A stretch of DNA of 64,000 nucleotides from Glandiceps talaboti (GCF_964340395.1 NC_135559.1:14246259-14310258), one strand, 5' to 3'. Shown: positions 37,418 to 49,659, numbered from the stretch's first letter. The notes: a model not told the origin generated them from the letters alone. Program-made: numbers and translations.

Positions 37418-38955
37418 TGAAGTGTGTTATATAATTGCTTCAGAAGTGAATTATAAGCTAGAAGTGTGTCAGACCAATGAAAATCAGTGGAAAATTGTTG
37501 CTGAAATAGTTCATTTGGCTTAATCTGACTACCAAGTTAGATTGGCCTCATCTCTCCTTGGTTGACCAATGTGTGAGGGTGCCCTTTCACGACGTACTTT
37601 ACAGTGTAGCTACCAGGTACGAGTGTCAAAGTTAAATTTGAGCCCAGGTTTATACGTAATCACAGAACAAGCTTAATTTCCAAACTTCAAATTTCAGAAA
37701 TCACTGTGTGGTTCATGATATTTCTACCTGGCTGTAAAATTGTAATTGACTGATAAACCATTTATGAGATGATAAAATTGTTCAATATTGTATAGGTTTG
37801 TCACCTTATTGTTTGTTATGTATTATCTCAGTATTAATATTGTATCCATCATATAGAAAATGTATTCAGTTTTTCAACAAGACAGTGTTTTATTGAAATT
37901 TTGTCTATTGACAGTTTGATTGATTAGTTAGTTTTATTGGACATTCCTACAGTACCAGCAATGAGGCCATGCTTATAAACTTCAAATTCCAATGAACTGA
38001 ATTGGGGTAAAATTTTCATGCCCAATTTCTGTGTCCTCAGTCTTTTGTAATTGCATACAACCTATGTTCTGATATACAACTTAATATGTCGTTAAGAAAG
38101 TGTACGCAAATTGAGGTTTTTCTGCAAATATTTTTTTTTCAGATTTGAAATTTGTACCCCATACACATAGTTTAGCCTATGGTTCAATTTCCAACTGACT
38201 GCTCATAACATAAACACAACACTAATTCAAGTACTGTTACAAGTATGCCCCCCCCATATTTTTCCCCATATTTGAACTGTTGTGTATTCCCATCCAGGTC
38301 AATCATAGAAAGTGGAGAAGAAAACCACTGTCTATGGTTCAATGGTGTCTCTCTGATTTATAAGATTCTGCTCTTAACTGTTTTTGTCATCTTGCAGTTT
38401 TTTGTATACAAACAAATACCCCCTGCCCCCTAGAAAGAGGATTCTCACAAAAACATTGCTCACGTTGAAGTATTTCAAAAGTATTTTTTTCTGATTTGAA
38501 TTTGTACTCGTTTATACATTCTGTAGTTCAGTGTACTTTCTGAAGTTATTCCAATTGAAGTATCTGTCTTTCTGTTTTGAAGTGCGTGACCGTTTTATCT
38601 GAAATATAAGTCCCAAATCCCTGTTATCTCATTCCATGTATTTGCATGATTAACATTGATACAATATAAATATACACATAGCTATTTTAGTTTGTAAATG
38701 TTACATACTTAGAGAACTTTTGAATGACTCAAGGAGCGTGTTGGTCAAATACTTCTTTGTTTTCACTGTAACCGAACCTCAGGAATACCAAACATAGCAG
38801 ACATTTTGCAGACCACGCAGTGCATTACTGGAGAAATCAAAACAAACAAATTCCTCTCTGTGCTAGTGTATAGATAGCATATAGCACAGTTTAGGGAATC
38901 CCACAGGAGATAGGCAATCCTTTAGAAAGTACCATAGGTGAGGTAAAGATGTTAA

Positions 38956-38974
38956 AGGTCATGACCTTTGACCT
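38956..38974 (+). promoter_or_regulatory. Palindromic receptor element fused to a perfect DR1
   Basis: AGGTCATGACCTTTGACCT. The first 12 bp are the zero-spaced palindrome AGGTCA/TGACCT (the classic palindromic thyroid-receptor-type element). The second and third half-sites form a perfect direct repeat with a 1-bp spacer (RXR/HNF4 type). Three perfect half-sites within 19 bp is unlikely by chance at a given point, but the window is 64 kb and binding is unproven. Confidence 0.5.
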
Positions 38975-39649
38975 CAGACTAAATGTATGTCAAAAAAATA
39001 TGAAATTTGAAATTTGTTTGTGTGTGATTTTCATTAAAAACAGCAAGGATAGGGGAGGGGATGGTATTTCCATTTTGATTATGCTGTTGGATGATAATAT
39101 TTCTGTGAGATCTGTGGATTTTTATGAGCCTAAAAGTGCAGGCAACTTGATGACAGCGGAAGCAAAACATAACGGTGTCTACATCATTTATATACCATTA
39201 AAGAAAACTGCTGAGTTTGAAAAGCAGCGTTAATGGTAAAAGGAAACTATGAATATTTTATAACAACAAAGTGAAAGTGGTTGACAAGTTGTAGTGAAAA
39301 AAAAGACATTTCAATGACAAAACGAAATACAAGTAGATAATACCAGCGTGGTCGGATTCTGTTGCAATTTGAAAGTCAAATTTCATGGTCTGTTGAAAGG
39401 AGGACTCAGCTGTATGATAGGGTCACATACCATGGTTACAAAACAGATTACCTGCTGTTCTCTGTTTATATTATAGAATGTAAACTACAGGAATTTTAGA
39501 TTACATATTGACGTTTTAATAATGTCGGTCGGTTCATGGACCCAATAAATGGAAACTGTACAAGACTGTGTAAAACTAGGTTTGATTACTTAACTCCTCA
39601 CCCACTTTCCTGCTGGGTCGAAACTTCTCTTTTGGTGCCTTGCCAAGAA

Positions 39650-40010
39650 AAGAATGAAGTAAACTTTGTGGCAGGAATATTTTTTAACAAAATTATGAAA
39701 AAATGGAGGAAAAATAGTATGGCAGTATGGTTATTTTGGTAAATAACATTTGAAAGAAAATATATGGATATAATTTTTTTTTTTTTTTTTTTACAAAAAA
39801 TAAACAAAGGAAGTTGTATGATGTTATTATTCTGGTAGATAACTTTTGAAAGAAAATTTGAGACTACAAATTTTTACAGGACAAAATACGGGGAAAATAG
39901 TATATGATTATTCTTGTGGGAAATAACATTTGAAAGTAAATTAGTGGCTGGAAAGTTGTCATAAAATAAACAGGGAAAATTATATACTTTTCAGAGTATT
40001 GTGACGTTTA
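39650..40010 (+). repeat. Degenerate tandem repeat, ~90 bp period, 3 units
   Basis: T[GA]ATAACATTTGAAAG-like words at about 39739, 39837 and 39921, each preceded by a GTTATT/GATTATT word and followed by AAATAAACA. A T18-19 run interrupts at about 39773-39792. Confidence 0.7.
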
Positions 40011-40238
40011 ATAAAAATTGTAGTTGGAATTTTTTTCACAAAATGTCAATTGGGGTTTAGTATTTGTCTTCCAAAAATGGCTGCCATTTCAGAAGTAAAG
40101 ACAGTTACATTCTCACTAACTTTCAGCTCAAGGTCATATCAACAGCAGTAGTGAAGGGAACAGAATTCCAAACTACAGCCTTTGCCTTTCTCCATGTTTT
40201 CTGTTGATTGTAAAATCTGTAATCAACAATAAATTAAA

Positions 40239-40775
40239 AGCTGCACTAGTATATATTTATTTTTATTTATACTGGATAGTTCCTACATTGTTCGATAGAG
40301 TCAAACTGAACGACATTCTCCATACTTACAGCATGGTAAATTTAATCAAACCTCAAATGGGTTCGAACCCCGACCGCAGTGGTAAGAGGCAAGTGGATTA
40401 ACCACTTGGCCACCGACAACTCCCTGCAACTGGATCATTTGTGGAAACTAATTTGTAACATATAATGACTTACTCATAATATCACATACCCTGTAAACAG
40501 TAGTAAATCAATCACCTGTGTTCCAAATGTATTTGTGTAACCGTACACATAGTATAGTGCTACAAACCTAATCAAATTGATGTTTTGGTCCTCGCCCAAA
40601 ATGAGCTCCCCAAAGTGAACCATGATTTCAATCTGTTAATGTACTACTTATAGATAAAATAGACCTCAAATGAACATGTACGATGTCTAATACAGGTATT
40701 TTAAACAATTTTCAGCAATTACATTGTTGGTTGTTTGGTTAATAAAAATGTGCTCCAATTACAGCTAGTGTAGTT
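40239..40775 (+). mobile_element. MITE family D, copy interrupted by a SINE
   Basis: The left end GCTGCACTAG (about 40239-40248) is split from CTGCAACTGG (about 40424) by the SINE. The right end is CAGCTAGTGTAGTTTTGG in inverse orientation. Internal words TTTGTGTAACCGTACAC, ACTTATAGATAA, GACCTCAAATGAACATGTAC and AACAATTTTCAGCAATTACA match the copy at 55999-56270. Confidence 0.6.
40249..40424 (-). mobile_element. tRNA-derived SINE
   Basis: On the minus strand the head reads GGAGTTGTCGG, then TGGCCAAGTGG (A box, 40402-40412), and GGTTCGAACCC (B box, 40359-40369). These are the two RNA polymerase III internal promoter boxes of a tRNA, most like a Ser/Leu-type D arm. The spacing, about 33 nt between boxes, is tRNA-like. 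A tRNA-unrelated body of about 90 bp follows, then a TAAATAAAAATAAATATA tail (about 40250-40270), as in SINEs. It is not a functional tRNA: no proper acceptor stem. It lies inside MITE family D, so it inserted later. Confidence 0.75.
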
Positions 40776-41130
40776 TTGGAGGGTCATTTCAGATTAGGAT
40801 TAAGCTAAGGTGTAGATGATCAGTTGTCGGCAGAGTTTTAGGAAAAAATTGGTCCAGAACAAAATGACATAATCTCGTATATAATCCTTACAATGTATGT
40901 CTGCACTGATAAGACTGACATGAAGGTCAGTCCTGTATTGGGATCTACATTTGTAACTGTGAATCCTATAATGCCAAAATGTCACAGAAAAACCACAGAA
41001 AACTACGAAACAGTCGTCATCATGGTTTTAAAAGATAAGTATTTTGATCTGCACTTTTTATTTTATTTATGCCCATGTCATCATTAGGTTATGAACTTTT
41101 CACCTGGAAACTGATAGGCATCACACAGCG

Positions 41131-41229
41131 TAGTAACGTCAGTAGATCACATGACCCACGCAGGGTAGTAATGTCAGTAGATCACATGACCCACACAGGG
41201 TAGAAGCGTCAGTAGGTCACATGACCTAG
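41131..41229 (+). repeat. 35-bp tandem repeat x3 with TCACATGAC core
   Basis: TAGTAACGTC, TAGTAATGTC and TAGAAGCGTC start units at 41131, 41166 and 41201. Each unit contains AGTAG[AG]TCACATGACC. TCACATGA is an M-box/E-box of the MITF/TFE type. In the third unit AGGTCA-CA-TGACCT (41214-41227) is also a perfect 2-bp-spaced receptor palindrome. Regulatory meaning is inferred only. Confidence 0.75.
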
Positions 41230-42805
41230 ATTCTGGACTTCATTTCTCTTCAGTTTGTGAAGTCTGTCTATGATAATTACATTGTATTGATTGATGTTTC
41301 TGAAAAGTTAAATTCAAGACGTCAAACCATTTTTACAACTTTGTTCCAAAATTTATTGAAAAAATGTTGAGTGTTTTAATTTTGAATGCTAGAAGAAATT
41401 ACATCGACACTGTTACAACAGCATCTGTCTACCCTCTGTTTAATGTACTGAAACTGTTAACTTTGAACATTGAAGTTCACAGTGTACTTAAAAGTAGGTC
41501 ATTGTAGCAAGCAAAATGTTTGGTGGTAGGGTGTCTTCGTGACAGTTTGAAATTTTGGATTGATGTTGCATGTAACTTTGCTATTACATGCAGAAACAAA
41601 GCTTGTTATTTGTGACATTTATATTAAATAGATGTAATACCATTAATTGAACATAAGATTCATAATTTCGGTATTCAGGGCTGTCAGTCATGAACTCTAG
41701 AGGGCGCTGCCCACCGTAAAGGTATATTTTACAATGTATGTATTATAGTTGGCAACATTGTTAGAGGTGAGAATGATTACCCGTAGTATGATAACCATGG
41801 CAGACAGTATTGATCTTTTATCGGATTAGTCTGAAATATTTACGCAGCACATCCTGCAAAATTCAATTTACTGCATAAAAAATGAATATATTCTTTGAAA
41901 AGGCAGATGAAAGAGACATACTGTTTCACCTATTGTAATGTAAAATTTGGCTTTTCATTGATTGCTTTTTGAACCATTGTAAAGGTTCCTTCAACACAGC
42001 AGGCAGCTTGTGATCAGATACATGAAGAAAATACTTGAATATATTCAATACACTCGATTCATGTTATTTTCTGTCTGACAGTCGATTTGGATGTATGTTG
42101 GCTGTTAAATGGAGCTGGGGTCTGTGTAGTTTTTATGTTCAGTGGCTAAAATGTGGTAGACTGATAACCTCCCTTCCTCGTGATTACAGTAAAAATGAAT
42201 TGGAAATTGTGCCAAATTTTGGTAGATTTTCCAAACTGTAACTGGAGAAAGCATTAGAGAAGAAGTGCTGTACTGGATCAACTTGTTTCAGTAAATCGTT
42301 GTGTTTCTAGTGTTTCTACAAGAAATATGAAATGCTTCACTCTCCTCATCCATGAGAAATTGCTTTCTATAAATCTAAAGTAAAGTATTGTTTGATGTTT
42401 GTTCAAGTTGAAATAATTTATGCATTTTCCAAGTTGTTTAATCGAAGAAAGCTTTTAACAGCTTGAAAACCCGAAGGAGGTCTAAAAAGTTCTACTAATA
42501 GGCATATTCTCTTAGGGCAGATTGTATCAGGTAAGTCGTTAAATACTTCAAGCACCGACAAAATTTTGAACAAAATTTTATTTTTCAGTTTTCGTTTAAT
42601 TTTATTTTAGATCCATATGGGTTAGGTGTCCATGTATTATTAAATGTATTGAAATTTTTTGTCGGCTTCTTGAAAAATTTGAAAAATTTGGATGAAAAGT
42701 GAGTCAAGTTGCAACGATCGAGGGAAGTGTAATGACTGAAAGTAGAAAGAGATAGCCTGTGAAAATGAAGGCAAGAATGTAGAATAGTGGGACTGGCTAC
42801 ATCAG

Positions 42806-42886
42806 ATACATATTTGTATCAAAGCTAGGGTGTTGGGGTAGGGATGTGACGAAGGCGAGACTCCCTAACATACACATATTTGTATT
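42806..42886 (-). repeat. Solo inverted copy of the GCTAGGGAGT array unit
   Basis: On the minus strand: AATACAAATATGTGTAT, GTTAGGGAGTCT, an insert, CCCTACCCCAACACCCTAGC and TTTGATACAAATATGTA. This is one unit of the 25.7-27.6 kb array in reverse. It shows the unit can exist alone, and ACATATTTGTAT on both sides suggests its boundaries. Confidence 0.65.
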
Positions 42887-42889
42887 GCC

Positions 42890-45600
42890 GACAATGATTA
42901 ACGATTCACTCTTCTACACCTGACCTAAAATGTGCGTGGCCTTGCCCGTTACAAACAAAGGAGAAAAGTAAAATATAAAGAATAGCTGATTTTGCTAGTT
43001 GTAAAATTTCACTTCATTTCGAGCTCCCTTTAGAATTGAACCTAGCAGTAAGTTATAGGTAAAATTTTTCAAACAGCGAGATGAGTCTTTTGAGAATAAA
43101 GTTTGTTGTAATTGCTACTATGTAGCTAAATTTAGAAACCTTGAGTGACCTATGATACATCACTGCAGACTTTCTTGAAATGTCATGATTTGTCAGTTAT
43201 TGGAGTGAGGTTGGACTTGTTTTGGTTGCTTAATAATTGTTCAGGCGTAAAATTTTATTTAACATCTATGCTTGGTAATGGTACATGTAGTCAGATTTAC
43301 CCAAATGAACTGGTATTGAATTTGATTTCCATGTTGCTCACAGACTACATTTTTATTGTACATGTACAAATGTTCATCTACCACCTCATCAATTAGGTGG
43401 TGCTGATCTGCAGTTGCACTCCCCCCCTCCCCCCCCCCCCCACAAAAAAAATTATGTAACCTAAATTAATTGCCTTTTTTCCTGTAAGTTTTCTTCTTAT
43501 TGGAATTTTTTGTTTGTACAATCATAGATATAACCCATGAAATAAATTTCTGATAACAATGAAAACTTATTAACATAATTTAAAAAAAAAAAAAATGAAG
43601 TCTTGAAGTTTCTTTTTTTTTTCTTGATGTTTTTGGCTTACTGACCTGTTATTTTTGGCAGAAATTGTAGAAACTATCTTCAACAATGCAAATTTGGTTT
43701 TGAATATGATCAAATTTTGAAAGAATTGCCAATATATAGATTATGCTATTTTTCCCTATGAATAAATGTCGAACTGTTAAACATGTATGTCACTGCGTGC
43801 ATGTTCTATTTATATGCAAATTATCTTTGAAAGTTTGGGTTAAAGAACATCAAAATGGCAAACGAGGAGCTATATTCCTCTTAGAAATATAGTGAGTGCA
43901 CATGAATAATGTACTCAAAAAAATAAATTAACCGAGAGACGTATTATACACAAGGTCAAACGAGCGCTGCAGTCAAGACAAACAAACCGACCCAGTAAAT
44001 TTCGATCATTTTTTCCAACGAATATTCGGTTCCTTCAGACTTATAAAGTTATAATGATCAATTTTGTCAAAGTTTTATGGTTGATTTTGATTTATCTTTG
44101 TTGGTATGTAGTATTAAATATTTTATACCAAGGCAATCCCCTCTGGCATATATGGTATGATGGATGTATTTTAGCAAAGAATAACACTGATCATGGCTTG
44201 CCCTTTTGTGTGTCGTCTGTGACGCAAGTCACTGACTTCTTTTTGACGTAATACTTCATTGACGTCCAGTATACGCTATTTTTGTCTAAATTTAGAAGTT
44301 ATTTTATATTTGGTGTATTTTAGTTAATGCTTCGATCAAATTCATCATTATTAACTGTCATATGAATTATTCAAGATGTCAAAACCCATCAAGAAAATCG
44401 CTTTCCATTGCAAAAGTTATGTAAAAGAAATTTGTTCATGTTCTTTTTGCCCCAGGCTCAGGTAATATAAGTAAGGTGGTGGTGGGGTGGGAGTGGGGGT
44501 GGGGGTAGGGATTTGGTTAATACTTTCATAAGTTTTCATGTCTTCACGACGCCATAACTTTTGTGGGGAACCCTGTGATCAAGAGACGAACATTTTGGTA
44601 AAACTTGCAGAGTTTGATAATGTATACCATAATTATGGTGGGAGATCTGGTGAAATAGTTCAGGATATCAAATGAAATTAAAGATAGGGTACAAAGTGAA
44701 GATTTTACCAAGTTTACCAAGCTAGTATAGCTATAAAGTATAACTGCTGACATCAGACATTGGACAAACGGAATCTGTTACAAACAGGAAAAGTAAACCA
44801 ATGAAGTGAATTAATAACACTTGGCACAGCATGTTGGAACAGAAGAGACTTGTATTACAACTTAGCCAAGGTTTGATAAGAACAGTTTTATGGCCTCTTT
44901 ATGTGTGCATGAAATGCCAGGAGAACTGGAAATTGTTTGTGAACCTCAACTATTATGTAAAGTGGCCATACAGCTGTTCTTATCAAATTGCATGCTGTAC
45001 TAAGTGTTATAAATCCAATAAGGAACTGAATCCAGACTGAGCATGCTCAGACGCAAAGGACTATGGGAGTATCTGTGGTTATCATAATACCTAATCTGGA
45101 GCTACTGATAAAATAAACCTCCCACAATGGTCAGATTTAATATGAATTGATTATTTGTGGTTAAAACAATGTAAAAATATTGTTTACATACAAATATTGT
45201 TTACAATATTAATTGATTAGTATTTATTATCACATTTCCCATGATGCAACATTCAACATAGCGGGTTTGCAAGTTCCCTATTCAGTTGTTTACTTTCCAT
45301 GTTTATAACAGGTTCTGTTGATTAATGGTCTGATGTCAGCAGTTCTATCAGCAGGTGTTGTAAACCTCAATTCATCTTCGCGAGACATGGAAATACACAA
45401 AATAATGACCTAGCCTCCAAAGTCTGGACCTTGCAGACATGAAATTCACATTTGCAGTGATTTAATACAGTGTAACGTAGTAAACGTAACTAAAAATAGT
45501 GTCAGGGTACAGGTACACGCTGTATGATGTTACCTACATGTATTTATAGGCGGTAAGGAGTGTATCGTTTTGTACTGATGAAACTGTAATGATTTTAAAA
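42890..45600. other. Intronic sequence with homopolymers
   Basis: A C-run at 43421-43441 (one T inside), an A-run at about 43582-43594, and a G-rich GGTGGGGGTGGGGG tract at 44475-44511. No gene was recognised. Confidence 0.5.
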
Positions 45601-45633
45601 AAAAAAGATCATATCGATAGAACTCTCTATTGG

Positions 45634-45790
45634 CGTCATGCTCATGTCTATCATTTTCATGTTTGGGTTTTTTGTTGGTAAATGAGAAGTCTGCTTGGAA
45701 TTTTTGTTGTTCTTTTTTTTTGTCAGTAAATGAGAATTCTGCTCGGCATCATGCTCATATCAGTAGTATTTTCTTGTTCGTGTATTTGTC
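45634..45790 (+). repeat. Two copies of a ~90-bp unit
   Basis: GGCGTCATGCTCATGTCTAT...TTGGTAAATGAGAAGTCTGC is repeated as GGCATCATGCTCATATCAGT and CAGTAAATGAGAATTCTGC. The frame at 45630-45857 is a product of it. Confidence 0.6.
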
Positions 45791-47375
45791 GGTTTATGTA
45801 AATCTTCATCTATTGGTCGCTCCAAGGCCCGTTCCCAAAGTGATGGATTGGTCGTGATAGCGAGGTTATAGTGTCTGGCTACTTATTCATTTAGCCATTC
45901 GTCAAAATGACAGTTGCATGATTGCTCATTAAATCTTCATTCAAAAGACTGTATCTCAGAACAATATTTATTGAGAGTTTCTCCCTCCTGAGGCGAACAT
46001 GCACTGAAGAGGATAGACTCTCCTGATAGTGTCAAGTGACAAGTTGAGCTGAAGTACTCTGATAATATATGTGTGTCTGTCGAAATCAATTACTTATGAA
46101 ATAATGGGAGTGATTCTAAAGTAAGGTTGATGTAGCGAGATAAGATTTCTAAGAAAGAGAAGAAAATGCCTTCTGAATGAATTAGCATTACACTAAATGT
46201 AAAGTCATAGAAATAAAAATGTGTGACATAATAGCGTTAGATGCAAAATTTAAGTCTTGTCATGCAGTCCTATAATCAGTCTTACAGACTAGCACCATAA
46301 TATTTAATTGATATATGATTGGTTTTGTTTCCTTGTTCGCATATTTCCTATCAGGGCATGAAACTGTCAGTAGTCCGGGGCACATAAACCCAGAAGTGAA
46401 CATCCTACACTGCAGAATAAAAATGCTTCAAATAAGTTTGTGTGCGATACCGTGAATATGAGATTGAAATTTGTAAAGTGGAAATCATTGTTGGTGACAG
46501 TATCTGTCATGTCACCAATTGCCACCCAGTATGCATGCACAAAGAATAGTCAACTCTCACCTAGTGTGCTTTCAAAAAACCCAGTAACACTAACAGTGAA
46601 CGTTGTCAGTCTTTGAACGCCTCAAGGGACATTGTTGGTGTGTTCTTTATGAAGTGAACAGGTAATGAAACATCAGATGATAGACTACATCATGCATTTA
46701 TACATGCTTGCATACTTAGCGTCATCCTCAATAGGAAGTACGATTGCAGAACCAAAGACTTTTCTGCCGACATTTCCTCTGTGTAGAATTCGTTGCTTTT
46801 CAAGAAATTTTCTCTGAATTTCAGCTTGATTTTGGACCACATTACTCAGTAAGAGTCATTTTTTGTGAAGTACATCAAAATGAGGGATTATAAATGTCGG
46901 GAACTAGACTTTTGTCATAAAATTGGTCGTCGTGTTGGCGTGGGAACACTCACAATTTGCAAGTAATTTACTGCCTTATTATGAAGCAAGATGGTTTAAC
47001 ATGTTCAAGGAAGCGCAAACATTATGTTCACACTGCGCTATTAGATCCAAATAAAAGTTGTATTTTGAAGTGTGGGTATTTTTAGGTCAATTTTTTGTCA
47101 AGTTAGAAATTCTCACAGTCAGATTTCATACATTTCTAGGAAACAAGAAATTTGAAACTGAATTCAGATTATTAATATTTTGATTTGTAGCAGTGAGATA
47201 CAGGTATTTCATTCATAGTCTTCCTTTAGATTTGAACAAAAATAAAATTGATAGCAATAAAATTAATATTATTTGAAAATGTTTGGACAAAGTGGAATTT
47301 TAACAACAACTGTGATAAGGAGATTTTCCTGCCACCCTTAAAATATAAAGCAAAATTAAGACCAAGTGATTAGGA

Positions 47376-47440
47376 TATTCATGATGTCATCACTGGAGGT
47401 TTTTCCCATAATCCCTTGCAGGAAATCCCCAAAATGAATG
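47376..47440 (-). repeat. Dispersed repeat B, copy 3 (inverted)
   Basis: The inverse complement reads ATTTTGGGGATTTCCTGCAA, then GGGATTATGGGAAAAACCTC, matching the copies at 29588 and 32517. Confidence 0.7.
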
Positions 47441-47530
47441 AATACATGTCAAGTGCGGTAGGGCTTCTTTCCAAGATTTCAAAGTTGAATAAGTTACCCA
47501 AGTGCTATTGTATAACCTTACATTATATTC

Positions 47531-47664
47531 AAGTTGATAGCAGTAATCAATACAAGTGTACTAAAGGTAGAAATAAGTCTGACTGGACTTTTCCTTTAAG
47601 TTGATAGCAGTAATCAATACAAGTGTACTAAAGGTAGAAACAAGTCTGACTGGACTTTTCTTAT
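47531..47664 (+). repeat. 67-bp near-perfect tandem duplication
   Basis: AAGTTGATAGCAGTAATCAA starts copies at 47531 and 47598. Only one internal difference was noticed (AAATAAG versus AAACAAG). A recent duplication. Confidence 0.9.
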
Positions 47665-48005
47665 AATTATCCACAACTGATCAGATGATGTTTTGATCAC
47701 AGCAATGTCCATTTAGCAGCTACGAGGGTTATAAATTAATAAACAGTTGTTACGGCTGCTTGTATGTTTGATGATGCATAACACTAACAATGATGGTTAA
47801 TTAGTAATATTTTCTAATTTACCAGAGTGCTACACAACTGAATGTGATATATAGTAGCGTGGCCTTCAGGAAAGAAAACATCAGTTATTATAGGATAGTG
47901 TCACTTAGGGTTACTATTCTAGCATACTGTGAACTAGTAAATTAAATTTGTGTTTTATGATCATTTAACTTAGTTGGAAGTATTCAAAATTAAATCTCAT
48001 AAAGT

Positions 48006-48177
48006 AATGCGTTCTTGTACCATGACCAATGATTCTTATTACGTACAAGTAACAGGTCGATAGGCTTTGTCAAACTCTCTGTTTGCTGGCATTGCTGCTA
48101 GGTGGTGTTACTTGTTAGTAATAAGAAACGTTACTCTTGAGTACTAGGAATCCTTGGTTGTGGTACAAGAACGTATT
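48006..48177 (+). mobile_element. Inverted-repeat element (MITE), 172 bp
   Basis: The left arm AATGCGTTCTTGTACCATGA...CTTATTACGTACAAGTAAC pairs with the right arm, whose inverse complement starts AATACGTTCTTGTACCACAA and ends CTTATTACTAACAAGTAAC. The right arm has about 17 extra bases. A flanking TA may be the target duplication. No other copy was seen in the window. Confidence 0.75.
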
Positions 48178-48599
48178 ATTAGATTACAGTTAGAGAAATT
48201 GATGCGAGAGGTTACTGTAGGAAGGTGAGAGATTGTTAATTAAGCAGACAATCAGGTAGTCAAAATATATTTTGGCAAAAAAAGACGATGATCATGACTT
48301 GAATAGGGGTTGGAGTTTTGTAACATTGAAAGTTTAGGGCATTTAAGGGTTAAGTGTTCATTCCTGGTTTTCCCAGGTGTTCCCAGGTTTTTCCCAGGTC
48401 TTCCCAGGTCAGTGTTTTATCTTACTAGAGAATCTACATGGATTTAAATAGGATCATTCTTTCTCTATCAACTTTTTCCAGTCAGGTGACTTTTTGACAC
48501 CAAAAGATCAATCCTAATCTTAACTGGTTCTTTAAGATCTGTGGAATCTTATTTACTAAAAATGTTTGGACATGGCTGAAGGTTGTCATATGAATGATG

Positions 48600-48913
48600 A
48601 TTGGGCATTTATTTTTGATTTTTTCATTTATAAAGCAATTTTTATCATGACTTGCTACTTGGAAAATCAATGTGAAACATGTGCTAAATCCTTGTTTGTA
48701 ACTCAATAAATTGCAAAAGATTAATAAAAGAGTAAAATGTTTGCTATTGTACGTACAATCACAAACTTTTATGCATTATTTAGCTTTCAGTACTTTATTG
48801 AGTTACAAACAAGGATTTTGTCAATGTTGTTTGACATTAAATATTCAAGTAGGAAGTCATGATAAAAATTGTTTTACAAATTAAAAATTCCGAAATACAT
48901 GTAAATGCCCAAT
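48600..48913 (+). mobile_element. Long palindromic foldback element, 314 bp
   Basis: Arms of about 111-120 bp. The outer ends are ATTGGGCATTTA / TAAATGCCCAAT (perfect), the middle blocks include CAATTTTTATCATGACTT in inverse, and the inner 25 bp (48686-48710 versus 48794-48818, AAATCCTTGTTTGTAACTCA onwards) are perfectly inverse. The loop is 83 bp. Very long terminal repeats and no ORF indicate a foldback-type MITE. Confidence 0.85.
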
Positions 48914-48974
48914 TTATATATACACTTTTACACTCAAGTAAGAAAGGCCATACTTTGTTACATGTATAAAAAGG

Positions 48975-49650
48975 TATGTTCATCTTGTTTGGGAAACAAC
49001 AGTGCTGACTTGAATGGAAAGTGTAGCACCTTGAGACCGAAATGGGGTGATAATGACCAACCTACATGTAGACAACTTAGCACTCAAGATGGAGGTAGAT
49101 TATATTTTGTTATCTTCAAATGGAAATTCATCTGTGTTGGTAAACCATATAGTATTCAATTTAACTTTTGTTCCGAACACAACTTTGAAAATTTTACCAG
49201 AAATTTTTTACTGCACACTTCAGTCTTTGTCAAGATTGACCCACTATTCAGAACACGTGACCTTATGGACAGGTGAGCCTAATAAGGGGTCATAGGTGCC
49301 TGGAAGTTTATATCACCCTTCGTCTCTGTTAAGTGATGGTTTATGTGCCCGGATGTAGATTAGCTTCCTTCACTCCCCGTTTAAAATGTTGAGTTTCAGA
49401 GTCTAGGATATTTATGTTGTTAATGTTTATGTTAACGGAATGTCCTGGTGATTCGTTGTGGGTGTGCTGGGAGACTTCTGATGTGCTGGAACTGAGTCGC
49501 CTATGCTCCAAAAATCTAGTTTTTAGTGATCTCAAAATACATTGTTATGTTTATCTTTTGGGAAACAATAGTGCCCGTCACTGGAATGGTTATGACACCT
49601 TTTTTTAACATTAACAGTTTGGTGCCTGAACATCTCTGACTGAGAATGGG
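48975..49650 (+). repeat. Diverged repeat pair; 123-codon frame unassigned
   Basis: TGTTCATCTTGTTTGGGAAA, CAACAGTGC and a later AATGGGGTGATAATG block at 48976-49056 recur as GTTTATCTTTTGGGAAACAA, TAGTGCCCGTCACTGGAATGG and AATGGGGTCATAATCG at 49548-49660. The 123-codon open frame at 48905-49276 overlaps copy 1 and shows no domain. Confidence 0.5.
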
Positions 49651-49659
49651 GTCATAATC

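Noticed and set aside
40359-40424. Functional tRNA gene on the minus strand
   Set aside because: A and B boxes are present, but no paired acceptor stem or proper anticodon arm can be drawn, and a body with a TAAA tail follows. It is a SINE.
48905-49276. 123-codon ORF as a gene
   Set aside because: Overlaps a repeat copy and the foldback border, has a second overlapping frame, and shows no domain or codon-like base pattern.
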